Shown: positions 33,302 through 45,640 of the stretch, piece by piece | Position numbering within the stretch: the first letter of the stretch is position 1 | Layout: each line of letters starts with the position of its first letter | Assembly: GCA_015680685.1 (NCBI GenBank) | Contig: MNCI01022401.1 | Span: 1 to 60,870, forward strand | Length of the DNA: 60,870 bases | Reading direction: 5' to 3' | Source: Gnetum montanum | Taxonomy: Eukaryota; Streptophyta; Gnetopsida; Gnetales; Gnetaceae | Position numbers and translations under genes: made by a program | Notes under the pieces: model-generated | What the model was told of the DNA's origin: nothing | The model's database searches: none | The model's input: only the letters and a program-made list of their open reading frames with translations

Positions 33302-34055
33302 TACCCCCATGACTGAATGAAAAGTTGTCCTCGAGTATAGAAGAAGAGGAACAAGTCCTTTACAAAATATATTAGGAGGGATGAAATGTTTGACATGACA
33401 TGTAGAATTACATTGAGGAAATAGAACAATACAGAAGTGCCCGAGCATACAATATTACAATTGTGTACAAAATTGGATGTTCATGACAACAGGAAAGAAC
33501 ACCCTTGAATCCAAAGGACATCTAGCCTCTCTTGGCAACAGAAGAATGGGGGAGAGGTAGAAGAGATCCAGTGGTCATGAACAATCTCCCATGAGTGATA
33601 TTGTTGCATCGTCCTTGGTGAAGATAGTCCTACTTTCAGTCCATGCTCCCCACTGCAATTACAATAAAATCAAGGATTAGTATATAGAGTGTAACATATA
33701 GTGGCTGAATACCTTGTCTCTTTAGTGATTTTATCTAGCCAAGTTGTGATTGTGATAGATTGGTTGGTTGATAATTTTAGTGGGAAGATTGATGAATGGA
33801 TTAAGTAAGAGAAGTAGTATATAAAATTCTGAAACACAAGGAACATTGGAAAGAGGATATAGAAATTCAGAACAATAAAAAGAAGGAATTCACTAAGAAT
33901 AGTTGTGAAGATGCATACAATTGGATGGCATTGATGGGGTAAATAAAAAGAATTCAATTGTAACAATGTCTAAGGGTAAAGAACTTAACTTAACCAAACT
34001 AAAAGTTATGCAAGTTGGTCCTCCCCAAAGCAGGCACAAGCCTTTTATGCCCTTG
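33302..34055 (-). other. 3' non-coding part of the long gypsy element (left piece)
   Basis: No domain is recognised. It is collinear with the 3' region of the short elements (for example CTCCCCAAAGCAGGC at 34021). It ends in the target duplication CCTTG (34051-34055). Confidence 0.6.
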
Positions 34056-34886
34056 TGATGAGTGGCAAGATACCCCTACACTCAACCATATGAATACAAG
34101 TGTAGCACACGCAATCTGGTCGAACTCCGCAGACTAAGTGCCTACACGCCCCATGGAACACTTATGGTTAATTATTCATTGTCTTTCCAAACTTACTTGT
34201 AGTTGTCACAGTGTATGGTTAAGCAAGTCTAAGGTATATGATTTTTATGCTTTTTATGTTTTTGTCTCCTATGCCAACAAGGTGAAGGGTTGAGAAACTA
34301 ATTACTAACTCTAACTAATGAACTAAGTTAAATTACCTAGCGTCAGCATCTGTTCCCACTTACCGTACATACCCTAAACCAATGAAATTGTGGTTACCAA
34401 ATGCTAATCATTGCTGGGATCACCACGCATAACGCACGTGCTCAAAGTGGTCGTACTGAGGCACTTAACTAGGAGAGAAGGGTTGAGAAGGAATTAAGAA
34501 CTAATAAAGCATGTAAATAACATATAATAAATAATAGTAATAAAATCCTATTCCATGCACTGCAAGGTTTATCCACGAAGCTCGTCTTTATTGCTGTACA
34601 TAAACTTGTGTTCAGATACAATGTCTGCTCGAATAAAGATCCTTTCACTTTGGGACTCCTACTGTAGGCACATGGAGAATATTCTATCTCTCGAGTGATC
34701 AATCTACCAGAGTTTCCCTATTGTCTAGCCTAGGATGAGGAAATAAGGGAGAGACGCCTCTTATTTATAGATATGATGGTGCACCGCGATATCGTGTATG
34801 TGATATTGCAGGGGAAGACGCGATATCGCGTACGTGATATTGTGAGGGATGCGATATTGCAGCCCATGCGATATCGCATCCCATCA
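34056..34886 (-). repeat. 3' LTR of the nested element
   Basis: It begins TGATGAGTGGC and ends CATCCCATCA. The GATATC block is at 34785-34880, and the reverse TATA box lies near 34765. Confidence 0.9.
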
Positions 34887-36600
34887 TACCCCCATGACTA
34901 AATAAAAACTCATCCTCAAGTTCCTTACAATAATAGCGGGAAGGTATGGGATTATTGACTCAAATGAAACTAATGGGATGACATGTGAACGGATCATCAT
35001 TACAAGACTCAACAAACTAGTGTTCATGACAACAAGGGTGAACACCTTATTACATTGACATTAGGCCTTAGTTGGTAGTTGAGAAAGAGAGAGAGAGAAA
35101 GAATTTTTGCTGCTACCAATGCCAAGATTGCGCTTTTCGTTGTCCATCTGTAAGCACGTCATCGATCTTGCTCCTTACATTGCTGCTTCCAGCATTGCTT
35201 CATTCTAAGCATTCCTTCCAGATTTGGTCTATTGTTGCATGATTGCCATCTGCACACACAACACAGTCTTGTATTAGCAAGGGAAGATGAATTATCATGT
35301 AATTGATACTTTGCTTTGGTGTAAGTCCATTGGCTGAGTTGTGGTATGGTTGATTGCGGATCTGGAGATATAATAATGATGACTACTGAAGGTGTAGGGG
35401 TTAGGAGAAAATTGAAAAAATTGGGCCCCGTACCCCCATGACTAATTATGAACCTCCAGTAGCGATAGAATGGAGAAAGAATAAGAACAAGAAGATGGGT
35501 AAAAGAGACAACTAAGACATCTATGAAATGGATGTCAAGATGGAAATGAACAAAAAAAAATAAAATTAATTGCAAAATGTTAAGGAAAAGAATTTAACTG
35601 GTGCACCAAAGAGGAATGTTAGTGGGTCCTCCCCAAAGCAGGCTCATGCCTTTAATACCCTGACAAACCCACATTCAAAGAGTTCGTAGGCTCTAGGAAT
35701 GTCCATTGGAACAAGAGTTAAAGTCTTAACTGTAAGAATTTACCAAAAAGAAAATGATGTATCTACCAAAATATACACTAATGATACAACCAGTAATGAG
35801 GTGAACAATGGAGAGAAGGGTGGAGAGAAGAGAATGGAATTGAATCCCAAGAACAAGGTGGTGTACAGCCCCTTGTGTGTTTCATGATTAATATGACTTG
35901 GAAAATCTCATTCCAACTCCAGCCTCAAACCAACCACATCCAGTGACTTTGCATCAACACACTTGGCCAAACCATCCACTTGAATAACAAGAATGCTTCC
36001 TCCAAGAGCCACCACCATTCCGACGAAATAAAGGAGAGAATGGGAAGCGATAAGGGACCTTAGTTAGAGGGAACACTTTTGGTTCCATAACCAGTGCTTG
36101 TAGCTCAAGGGATTATTTCGTCTAAGGGGTGTGCTTTGAATTATCACTTTCTTTGTTTTCTTTTTGTTTTTTTTATTTATATTTTTATGTGTGAGAACCA
36201 CACCATGCAAAGAATTCTTATTTTTATTGTCTCAACTTCTGATAATTGGGTAACATCGGAACGATGAGAAAACTCAAGAAGAAAACATTCAAGCACCCAA
36301 GAGAATGGCCAACACAAATGCATCAAGTTCCCTTGAAGTCACACCCTTTTCAAACTTTGAGTCCTTCCTTAGTTTGAGAAGTACCCAGTCACCGATTCAT
36401 TAAAGTTCATATTAGGAAGGGACTGTACATTTCCAAGCTAAGAAAGACCATAGACTTGTGGATGAATGGATGAAGTGGGCTCATTGCCTACCATATCCAA
36501 AGAAACATACCTTAGTATCAATATTGTAACTTAAAGGTAAAAACCAAACATTAGCAATCAAATGGAAAAATAGTTCATACCATCATGAAGAACACTTATT
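34887..36600 (-). other. 3' non-coding part of the nested element
   Basis: Collinear with 14700-16390 of the plus-strand element. It contains the polypurine complement at 34887-34900, a second copy at about 35429-35441, and the antisense ORF 35699-35887. Confidence 0.6.
35699..35887 (+). CDS. Antisense ORF of the nested gypsy element
   Basis: A 62-residue frame from ATG 35699, opposite to gag, matches the frame at 15398-15595 closely over its whole length (ends ...KNKVVYSPLCVS then TGA). No domain is recognised. See the paired entry for the weak selection signal. Confidence 0.35.
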   Translation: MSIGTRVKVLTVRIYQKENDVSTKIYTNDTTSNEVNNGEKGGEKRMELNPKNKVVYSPLCVS

Positions 36601-36629
36601 AGGTGACAAACTTACAGGATGGATCACAC

Positions 36630-36815
36630 GCACACACACACACAAAATGGAAAAATATGACAATGTTGTAAAACAAAAACAAGGAAATTTAAAGAAACTT
36701 GTAAAACAAAAACGTGTAAAACAAAAATGTGTAAGACAAAAATGTGTAAAACAAAAACATGTACAACAAAAATGTGTAAAACAAAAACATGTAAAAAAAA
36801 TGTGTAAAACAAACA
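36630..36815 (-). repeat. CA microsatellite and AAAACAAAAATGTGTAA-type repeats
   Basis: A CA run (36629-36646) is followed by many units of about 14-18 bases around GTAAAACAAAAATGT. It is the counterpart of 14465-14654. A shorter version occurs in the long element at 41930-41985. Confidence 0.85.
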
Positions 36816-36842
36816 CTAAAAAGAACTAAGGGCCTCCAATAA

Positions 36843-38048
36843 TTAGCATAGGTGGCCATCTCCCCCATGACTGAATTGCAAGGGAGAGATCCAAAATAAT
36901 GAACATCTATTTAAATTTTTTAAAAGTGCCCAACTTCTCCCAAATGATGTTTTTAGGTTATGGGGTGTAAGTTGGCGACGCTCATATTCCAATGTGTCTA
37001 TGCCTTTGTTATCAACATGAGTTACTTCCTTAGTTCGTTCTGTGCATATTAGGTTGTTCTTTTTAGTAGCTGTCAACCATGGGGTGTCTACTACTAGTGT
37101 GGTTGCTACATATAGGCACCTTTGAATTTGTATTTCTTGGGCACATCGATTACATGGAAGAGATGCTAAACATTCTTCCATGTCATCACCCTCTAAGTCA
37201 CTGTATGTAATGCACATATCTTTATTCTTCTCGATCTTTCCATAAATATTTACCTTAGATATCTGCAAGGAAAGATCATGGATCCCTAGGTACGCATCTA
37301 CTTTACTCAGCCATGGCTTTCCCATTATAATTGGGAAGCCCCCGTTGTTACTGTTAACTTCTATCACCAGGAAGTTAGCTGGGTATGACCACCTATACAT
37401 AGTGGTAATGATGTCCTCCACCAATCCCAAGGGAATGGTGATGGACTGGTCAGTTAGCTCTAGTTGGATATTTCTCTTCTTAAGTTGGGGTAGGTTCCAG
37501 GCTTGATATATTTCTTGTGATATTAAATTGACTCTGGAACCTGAGTCAAGAACAACCTTATGTGGTTCATTCCTGATGATTTGTAGACAGATTAAGGGGC
37601 TCCCAGGATTAGAGATTTTCTTGGGAAGGTGGCCTACCTTGATCCAGTCGATTACGGTATGCGTTAACATAACCGTATGCGTATAGCTCTGTTGTTGGAC
37701 TAAAGGGTGCTCTGAAGTTTTAGATGGTGGAGGAGTATACATAGACTCAACTGCTTGTTGTTGTGACAGCTTGTTTGGTCTTTTGGTTTTGAAGAAATGT
37801 CTTCTATTTTTACAGTTGTCACAACCAGCAGCAAGTTGAATATTTATAGCACTCGCAGCATTACATTGCTGCAGTTGAGTAGGGAGTTCCCCTTGCATTG
37901 TCGGAGTAGGTTGTATGGGAACTACAGGTGGAAGAGGTACGGATAGAGTTGGATGATGGGATGAATGTGGAATGTCTCCCGAAGGAGAAGGAGTCCTCCT
38001 AAAGTACTCCCAAACTTGGTAGTGACGTTGGGGAGTTGTGTGACCCAT
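36843..38048 (-). CDS. Intact retropepsin-like protease frame of the nested element
   Basis: This is the longest unbroken element frame here (401 residues, ATG at 38048). Residues 1-80 are Pro/Gln/Ser-rich linker and residues 130-270 are the aspartic protease. The active-site strand is VVLDSGSRVNLIS, followed by LELTDQSITIPLGLVED and GGFPIIMGKPWLSKVDAYLG. The tail contains a short Cys pair (PCNRCAQE). The protease would cut the element's own gag polyprotein. In Athila-like elements RT follows, but here the frame ends in the 3' non-coding DNA. The frame is probably the downstream part of gag-pro and not independently started. Confidence 0.7.
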   Translation of the reverse strand: MGHTTPQRHYQVWEYFRRTPSPSGDIPHSSHHPTLSVPLPPVVPIQPTPTMQGELPTQLQQCNAASAINIQLAAGCDNCKNRRHFFKTKRPNKLSQQQAVESMYTPPPSKTSEHPLVQQQSYTHTVMLTHTVIDWIKVGHLPKKISNPGSPLICLQIIRNEPHKVVLDSGSRVNLISQEIYQAWNLPQLKKRNIQLELTDQSITIPLGLVEDIITTMYRWSYPANFLVIEVNSNNGGFPIIMGKPWLSKVDAYLGIHDLSLQISKVNIYGKIEKNKDMCITYSDLEGDDMEECLASLPCNRCAQEIQIQRCLYVATTLVVDTPWLTATKKNNLICTERTKEVTHVDNKGIDTLEYERRQLTPHNLKTSFGRSWALLKNLNRCSLFWISPLQFSHGGDGHLC

Positions 38049-38289
38049 AGAGTCACTTGGAGAAACTGGCTACTGCACATAATATCCATATGGGTCTGGC
38101 TATCGGTAAGGGTACTATTGTGCCGGCAGTGGCATCTCCCATGACTGTGGGTATTGCCACTGTTGATGTTGTCTGATGGATTGTGGTGGAGTTCCACTTG
38201 GATAGTACGTTAGTGGTTGGTGGAATTTCCTTGGATTACCTTGAGGATAAGGTAACCTTCAGGGTGTTTGCTATTGGTTAAGTCTCAAA

Positions 38290-39939
38290 TTAAGTGCATA
38301 CACCCTAGACTCCTGTAGATGTGAGATGATTGGACAACATCCCTTAGGATGGTCATATTGGTAGATCTCACATCCACCATCATCGTCTGTGATAGAATCC
38401 ACAACTTTATCAGAGATAGTAATTTTTCCCTTACCCTTGTTATGTGCAAGGCCTAAATCTCTCCGCTTTGTCTTACCTTTGTCACTACTTCATTCCACCT
38501 TAGACTCTTCTATGATTTTAAAGATACTTTCAAGTCTAGAGTCTAAGGAATTCCATAATTAGTCTACCTTAGCTGAGACTTTGATTAGTTTTTGAATCGG
38601 AAAGGTTTTTTGGTTCACCAACTCTTCGAGTGGTGACTCATCCTCCTCATCACAAAATCTCACTCCCTTATTTCGAAGGGAAGGATCACGGTTGTATTTT
38701 TCCACACTTTCCCTTTTGTGTAGCTCATCTTCTTCTTTTGCTACTTGCTCCAATAAGCGATGAACTTCATGGAATCTAAGTTTTGATAGTCTCCCTTGGG
38801 CATAAGTCCCAAGGGTTCTTCTAGTCTCATGCCTTAGCCCATCTACAATGTGGCGAAGTTGGTCCCGTTGTGCCTAACCATGGCCTGGGAAATGATGTAA
38901 TAGTGCGTAGTAGTGGACCATGGCAACATCCAAGGGTTCATGATTACCTTGCTTCCATCCTTGGATTTGCTTACGTAAATTAGACACTCTGGAGTATATT
39001 TGATACTTATCGTTGAAGAGTTCTAACATCATACTCCACCTTCTGATGGTTTCTGGTTCTAAGGACCGGTACCAACTCTCTGCTTCCTTGATGAGTGTCC
39101 TAGGAAACAACTTAAGTTTTTGCCACTCATTTTCTATATTTTGCAAGGCGCAGGCATCATGGAATGCTTGTAAATGATGTTGCAGATCTGAGTTGTATCC
39201 CCCTTCAAAGCGTGGGATATTGTTCATGTCTAAGCGCTTGATCCAACTATCTCTTTGATGCCTTGTTGGAATTCTTACTACCTCCATGATATNCACCATG
39301 ATGATGCTTCTTACCTTCTCTTTTGCTGCTACGGCACCGATCGTGATGACGATCTAAGTGCCCATCCTTATCATGAGTTGTTGATCCCTCTATGAACAGT
39401 TGGCATTCATGGGGGTTAGAACTAGTGTTATGTATCGTTGATCATAGGTTCTGATACCCTACCTCCTCACCATCGTTAGGAAGGGAAACGTCATTTGATA
39501 GAGAACCCGTTATAATGGGTTTATCATCTCCTATTTTGCTAAGGACATGCAAGGCTTTACCCTTCAACAGTGTATGTTGGCTCTCCTACCTTAGGTCCCT
39601 CATATGTTGCATTGCTATGGGATGATAATCCCTCATGTCAAAGTCTTCCACAACGTATTTAGCATATAGTTATGTCATGCCAATCTGTGCCAAATCATGG
39701 AGGAGCATGTTAGGGACTGATCAATCTGGAGGTAACACGATGTTACCTTGCAAATCTCTTCATCGTAGCTATTCATCTTGATGGAGGATAAAGGTAAAGT
39801 CTGGAATATACTCATCGAAATGAGTATAGACTATTTGGTATTATTGAGGACTTGGCTGATTTCAGTTATGTGTTTTTGATTGCCGATTGTTTCGTGTATT
39901 GTCCCTAGGTGGTGAGTTGCTTTTGTTAGAAGAAGACAT
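38290..39939 (-). pseudogene. Gag of the nested element
   Basis: ATG at 39939 opens MSSSNKSNSPP. The capsid-like part at 38874-39299 is a 141-residue frame with RFEGGYN, LQAFHDACALQN, ESWYRSLEPETIRRW and NKYQIYSRVSNL. A TAG at 38874-38876 (GHG then stop) falls at the same codon as the stop at 12423 in the plus-strand element. One N lies at 39293. A Cys/His segment follows near 38340-38370. Confidence 0.8.
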
Positions 39940-40062
39940 TTTAGTTTACCTCGGTGTGCTAATTACCGTTATATAAATTCTTATTTAATTAACCTGAAGG
40001 TTTGTTTAGGCTCCCAACGATGTGAGTGATATCCTATGTTCTATTAAGTGCACAAACACTTA

Positions 40063-40081
40063 GTCCCCGGCAACGGCGCCA
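40063..40081 (-). promoter_or_regulatory. Primer-binding site, tRNA-Asp type (intact)
   Basis: On the minus strand it reads TGGCGCCGTTGCCGGGGAC, directly after the LTR. This is the site typical of Athila/Tat elements. Confidence 0.9.
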
Positions 40082-40082
40082 A

Positions 40083-40940
40083 TGATGAGTGGTGAGATAC
40101 CCCTACACTCAACCATATGAATATGAGCGTAGCACACATGATCTGGTTGAACTCCACAGACTAAGTGCCTACACGCCCCATGGAACACTTAGGGTTAATT
40201 ATTCATTGTCTTCCCAGACTTACTTGTAGTTGTCACGGTGTATGGTTAAGCAAGTCTGAGGTATATGATTTTTATGCTTTTTATGTTGTTGTCTCCTATG
40301 CTAACAAGGTGAAGGGTTGAAAACTAATTACTAACTCTAACTAATGAACTAAGTCTAAATTACCTAGCATCAACATCCGTTCCCACTTACCGTACACACC
40401 CTGAACTGATGCAACCATGGTTACCAAATGCTAATCATTGCTGGGATCACCACATGTAACGCACGTGCTTGAAGTGGTCGTACTGAGGCACTTAACTAGG
40501 AGAGAAGGGTTGAGAAGGAATTAATAACTAATAAAGCATGTAAATAACAGATAATAAATAACAGTAATAAAATCCTATTCCATGCACTACAAGGCTTATC
40601 CACAAAGCTCTTCTTTATTGCCGTACATAAACTTGTGTTCAGATACAATGTCTGCTCGAATAAAGATCCATTCACTTTGGGACTCCAACTGCAGGCACAT
40701 GGAAAATATTCTATCTCTGGAGTGATCAATTTGCCAGATTTTCCCTATTGTCTAGCCTAGGATGAGGAAGGGAGAGCTGCCTCTTATTTATAGATATGAC
40801 GACGCACTGCAATATCGTGTATGCAATATTGTAGGGCAAGATGCGATATTGCATACGTGATATCGCGAGGGATGCGATATCGCGACGGTCGTGATATCGT
40901 GTACGTGATATCATGGCCCATGTGATATCATGTCCCATCA
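40083..40940 (-). repeat. 5' LTR of the nested element
   Basis: It begins TGATGAGTGGTGAG and ends GTCCCATCA. The GATATC block is at 40805-40930, and the reverse TATA box (TTATTTATAGAT) lies near 40785. Confidence 0.9.
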
Positions 40941-40945
40941 CCTTG

Positions 40946-42199
40946 CATAACTTCAAACTAAGGAGTCTGTGGGCACCATGGATGATTAATGGTTACAGAA
41001 AGTTAAGTATAAAAACCCAGAAGTAACTAACTAAGAAACCCAGCACATCAAATTAAAACATTGAATCAAAACATGAAACCGATAGTGAGGTGAGGCATGA
41101 AAAGCATAGATAGATGAGAGAGACAAAAGAATGCTCTTACAGAACAACCACCATTCCAAATTGGAGAGAAAGTAGGAAGTAAGAAAGGACCTTAGTTAAA
41201 GGAAACAAGATAAGTTCCATAATTAGTGCTTGTAGCCCTTTTATTTGGTCTAAAGGGTGTGCTTTGAATTTCATTTTTTTTGAATGGGAACCAAACCATG
41301 TAAAGACCCATACATTTTTGCATTTATTTTGTCCAAGGGGTGCACTTTGAATCCTCATTTTTTTATGAGGACCACACCATGCAAAGACTTATTCGACTTC
41401 CTATTGTGGAATGACACAGAAAGGTGAAAACTCATGAGAACACTCCCACACATAGGAAAATAGAAAAGCATGAAGAATACCACATCCCTTTGAAGCCACA
41501 CACTGTCCAATACTATGATTCCTTCCCAATTCTGGAAACTACACAAGTCACTAATTTATTAAGGTTCCATTAATGAAAAAGGGACTACATGTTTCCAAAA
41601 CAAGGAAAACCATAGAGTATGTGGATGGGTGGATGATGTGGACCCATTGCCTATTACATGAAAATAACCCATGTCCTAGTTGTTAGTAATGACATTCAAA
41701 GTTAGAAACTAGACATCAACAATCAAATTACAAATGAAACATACCACCATCGAGTAGCACATTACCATTGTACCTAACACCTTATTAGCAAAAAGAGTAG
41801 AGAAACACTAAACACAAGAAAATATAAATAAATTAAATGAGTATATAATAAATATTAAATATACTAATGATGGTGTAAAAAAAACTTAGAAAAGATCAAT
41901 AACTGGAAAAATAAAAATATGTAAAATAAAGAATATGAAAAAAAAGTTGTAAAACCAAAAATGTGTAAAACAAAAAAGTCAAAATACTGAGGAGCCATGT
42001 AAAGTGTTAGTATGGATGGCCATCTTCCCCATGACTAAGTTGGAAGGGGGAGATTTGAAGGATTGAGCGTGGTTGTCCATCTAGCAAGGTGTCTGTTGAG
42101 TTGGTTGGCTTGGGCTCATGGAAAGGTTTCACTTGTTGGATGTTCACTAATTATTTCCTTTCTAGGCTATCAAGTTTATATATAATCATGGCCCTAGAT
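40946..42199 (-). other. 3' non-coding part of the long gypsy element (right piece)
   Basis: No domain is seen. It includes AAAATGTGTAAAACA repeats near 41935-41985 and the motif CTTCCCCATGACTAAG (42024-42040), which aligns with the end of the protease frame region in the short elements. Confidence 0.6.
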
Positions 42200-43090
42200 G
42201 GAAAAGTCTAATCAATAATGTAAGGTCCTTTCGACAATGTTTGAAATTTGGTTTGTTGGGGTACGTGTGTAGGATTCCAGTAGAGAACCTTGTGTCTTTG
42301 TTGAAACTTGACTTTCCTTATTTTGAGGTTATGGCATTTCTTGTTGAATGCCTTATGCATTTTGTTAGATGACAGGGCCATTAACCGATTTTCATTTAAT
42401 AAGTTGAGGTTCATTAATCATTCTTTTTGTGCTAGACTTAGATTTAGGTCAAGGTCACAGGTTGTAGAGAGTGTATAAAGCTTGGATTAGATGGGCAGTG
42501 TTGGTAGTTTTCCATACACAAACTCATAGGGAGAATAACCTATGGAAAGCTTCCATGTGGAGTGATAGGCCCAAAGGACATCGTTTAATTTGGTGCTCTA
42601 GTCCCTTCAGTATTTACTAATGGTGCACATTAGAATTTTTGTAATCTCCCAATTAGTGATCTTAGCTTGACCATTGGCTTGAGGATGATAAGGTGTTGTG
42701 AGTTTGTGCCCAACCCCCAAGCGTTGCATAAGTTTTCAAAAAATGAAACTTATAAAATGAGTTCCATTGTTAGAAATTAATGCATGAGGTACACCAAACT
42801 TTTTTATGATATTTTGTTGTACAAACCAAGTAACAGTAGTAGATGTACAATCGGTGATAGTTGCTGCTTCTACCCACTTAGTGCAATAGTTAACTACGAC
42901 CATTATATATGTCTTTTCATTTGACAAAGGTGTGATGGGATCCATAAAGTTAATGCCCAAAATATCGAATGGCTTAAGAGGCTAAATCCATTGCTATGGC
43001 CCCTTCATTCGAGCTATCATTCCACCATCCCTCTGACAACGATCACAAGCACAAACGAATTAGTGTGCATCCTTGAAGATTGTTTGTCAA
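42200..43090 (-). pseudogene. Integrase of the long gypsy element
   Basis: Reading leftwards there is the zinc-finger tail (CACDRCQRDGG, near 43030-43055) and the catalytic core with ILGINFMDP, YCTKWVEA and FGVPHALISNNGTHF. A later TPYHPQANGQ segment (near 42690) and YSPYEFVYGK follow. The aspartates expected in VDY and SDNG are both Asn, so the enzyme would be inactive. Confidence 0.8.
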
Positions 43091-43479
43091 TAATATCCTG
43101 CTATGAGGGTTTTTATAACTGTGTGCCTTCCAGCATAATGATCCCACAAGGGCCTTTGTGAGCATCCTGGAGAACACATAGTTGATCCGTGTCAGGGACA
43201 CACCAATGTACTAGGCCATTAAGAGATACTTTGTAAAGATTCCCATTGATTTCCATGAAATGCTTGACCTAGGAAAAAAACTATTGTCTCTTTCTAGTGT
43301 CTAGCCCTTGTGACAATTCTTACTTCAGAAGATAAGTGAGGATGGTGTCATACCATTTTAGTTCATTGGGCATTTGTGCATTGATAGCCCCTGCAAGGAG
43401 AGATTCGTTAGGAAATTGATCAAATAATGGGCTCTCTTTCTCCTTGTCATCCCATCTTAGCCATGATAAGTGGTCAACG

Positions 43480-43700
43480 ACCACATTTTTCACACTTTTT
43501 GATCTACCATCATGATATTGAGCTCTTGTAAAATCACGAGCCATCGTACGACATGGGGGCTCACCTTTGGTTTATTCATTAAAAATAGGATGGTGCTATG
43601 AGCTATGTGCATGAATACTTTATAGCCAAGCACATAGTACTTGAACTTCTCTAATGCAAACACCATTGCCATCAACTTCTTTTCCATGGTGGTGCAGTTC
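43480..43700 (-). pseudogene. RNase H of the long gypsy element
   Basis: A 65-residue frame reads EKKLMAMVFALEKFKYYVLG, with HSTILFLMNK and VVRWLVILQELN, typical of the Ty3/gypsy RNase H after RT. The catalytic D in the TDH position is replaced (AHS). Confidence 0.8.
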
Positions 43701-44640
43701 AGCTATGCACTTGTGATACTTCAGCTTACGTAGTGAATGTAATATGGACATTTTTGATCATCCAGCTACATAAGCACTACCTCCAAAGCATAGTTTGAGA
43801 CATCAATCATCACATAAAATGGCTTGGACCAACCAAGTGCTGATGGAATCAGGGTTTCAATAAGCTTCTGCTTTAATTGTTGAAATTTTTTTTCACATGC
43901 AAGGGTCTAAAAAAATGATGCATCTTTCTTTGTTAATTCAATCAATGGCTTGGCGATTTTGGAAAAATTCTTGATGAAATGCTGGTAGTAGCCAGTATGT
44001 CCAAAGACTGATTACACTTTAATTATTTTTGGTTGATGGGTTATTCCTTGGATGACCTTTATTTTTTGAGATACAATGCCCTAAGATAGTGCCTTCCTGG
44101 ACCATAAGATGGCTCTTTTGCTAATTGAGCTAGAGGTTTGTTTCAACACATGTCCTCAACACCTACTCAAGACGGTTCAGGGCTTGCTCAAATGTAGCTC
44201 CGTAGGTAGAAAAGTCATCCATGAAGACTTCTACCCCATTACCGATTTTTTGTTGGAAAATGAAAAGGATTAATTGTTGAAATGTGGCTAGGACGTTACA
44301 TAGACCAAATGGCATTTGACGGTAAGAAAAGGTCCCCTAAGGACTTGTGAAAGTCCTCTTCACCTAGTCCTCTAGTGCAATCCAAATTTGGTTATAGCCA
44401 CTATAACCGTCCAAAAATTTGTAATAGCTATGCCCAGAAATGATGTTCAGCACTTGGTCAACAAAAGGCAATAGGAAATGATCTTTCAAAGTTGCCATAT
44501 TAAGCAGCTAAAAGTAAATACATACTTGTCATTTGCCTTCTTTCTTGGATATGATCATGAGTGGACTAACCCACTCACTATCTATAACAGGGTAGATGAA
44601 TCCTGCCTTGAGAAGTTTTTTAATCTCCTCTTTGATAATC
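43701..44640 (-). pseudogene. Reverse transcriptase of the long gypsy element
   Basis: It starts EEIKKLLKAGFIYPV (about 44637). The palm has FLDGYSGYNQIWIA, PFGLCN, ATFQ and the catalytic VEVFMDDFSTYG (about 44205-44238), where the family has YMDD. Stops and frameshifts are frequent after the palm. Confidence 0.85.
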
Positions 44641-45164
44641 TATTTTAATTTGGGATTCAAATGCCACTATGGCTATCATTTTGGATTAACAGTAGGGTCA
44701 GTGTATATTTGGTGTTGGCATATTCTTGGATCTATTCTAGTGAGCTTAGAATATGACCAAGCAAAGGCTGCTAACCATTTTGCCACAACCTTCATCAACA
44801 TCTTATTTTGTTGTATAGCAAGCTTGGCATTAATAATGACTAACCTTACATTTTTCAAGAACACATACTGTAGTTTGGTCAGTAATGTCTTTAATTCAAG
44901 GGGTTCTTATTTGAAACTATTAGGAATCTCCAACTCTTCCCAATTGATATCATCATTTACCCCCTTGGAGAGCTAGTGATGAACTTGCTCAAGTTCATCC
45001 ATACTTGCAATGTATTCATACATTAGGCCCTCAGTAGGTTCCATGCACAATGTACTACTACTAGCTTGGGTTCCTACTTGTTTTGTGGCTGCCACATATA
45101 GACATCCTTGGATTTTAGCTTCTAGTGCACACTACTTGCATATAACGATAGATGTTCACTTTAC

Positions 45165-45640
45165 TCACCATAGCTTTTGCACACAATGGCACCCTAAATC
45201 ACTATATGTGATACATGGAACCCTCTTCTTCTCAATATTTCCAAATTCATTTTCTTTAGATATTTTCAAGGAAACATCTCTAATGACCATTTTGACATCA
45301 ACGGTGATTAACCATGCCCTTCCCATAATAATTGGGAAGTCCCCCTTATAGTTCTCCACCTTGATTACTAGGAAGTTAGCAGGATATGACCACCCACAAC
45401 TAGTGGTTACGATGTCCGCTACCAATCCCAATGGAATAGTGATGGACTAGTCTGCTAGCTCTAGACTAATGTTGCTCTTCTTCAAGAGAGGAAGGTTCCA
45501 CATTGTGTACATCTCATGCGAGATCAAATTAACACCAGAACCAGAGTCAAGAAGAGCTTTAAAAGGCTCATTCCCAATCATTTGCAAATATACTAGGGTA
45601 CTCTTGGGATCAGCTAACTTCCTAGGCAGGTTACCAGCTT
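45165..45640 (-). pseudogene. Retropepsin-like protease of the long gypsy element
   Basis: It contains ALLDSGSGVNLISHEMY (near 45510-45560), SITIPLGLVADIV and GDFPIIMGRAWL. It is the same protease type as in the short elements, with one in-frame stop. Confidence 0.8.

Larger units (their letters stand above)
34056..40940 (-). mobile_element. Nested Athila/Tat-like element, gag-protease only (non-autonomous)
   Basis: LTRs at 34056-34886 (3') and 40083-40940 (5') are flanked by an exact CCTTG duplication (34051-34055 and 40941-40945). A perfect tRNA-Asp primer site lies at 40063-40081. The 5.2-kb interior carries gag (39939 leftwards) and a 401-residue intact protease frame, then simple repeats and the 3' non-coding part, with no RT, RNase H or integrase. 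Its layout is the same as 9908-17432. Confidence 0.92.
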
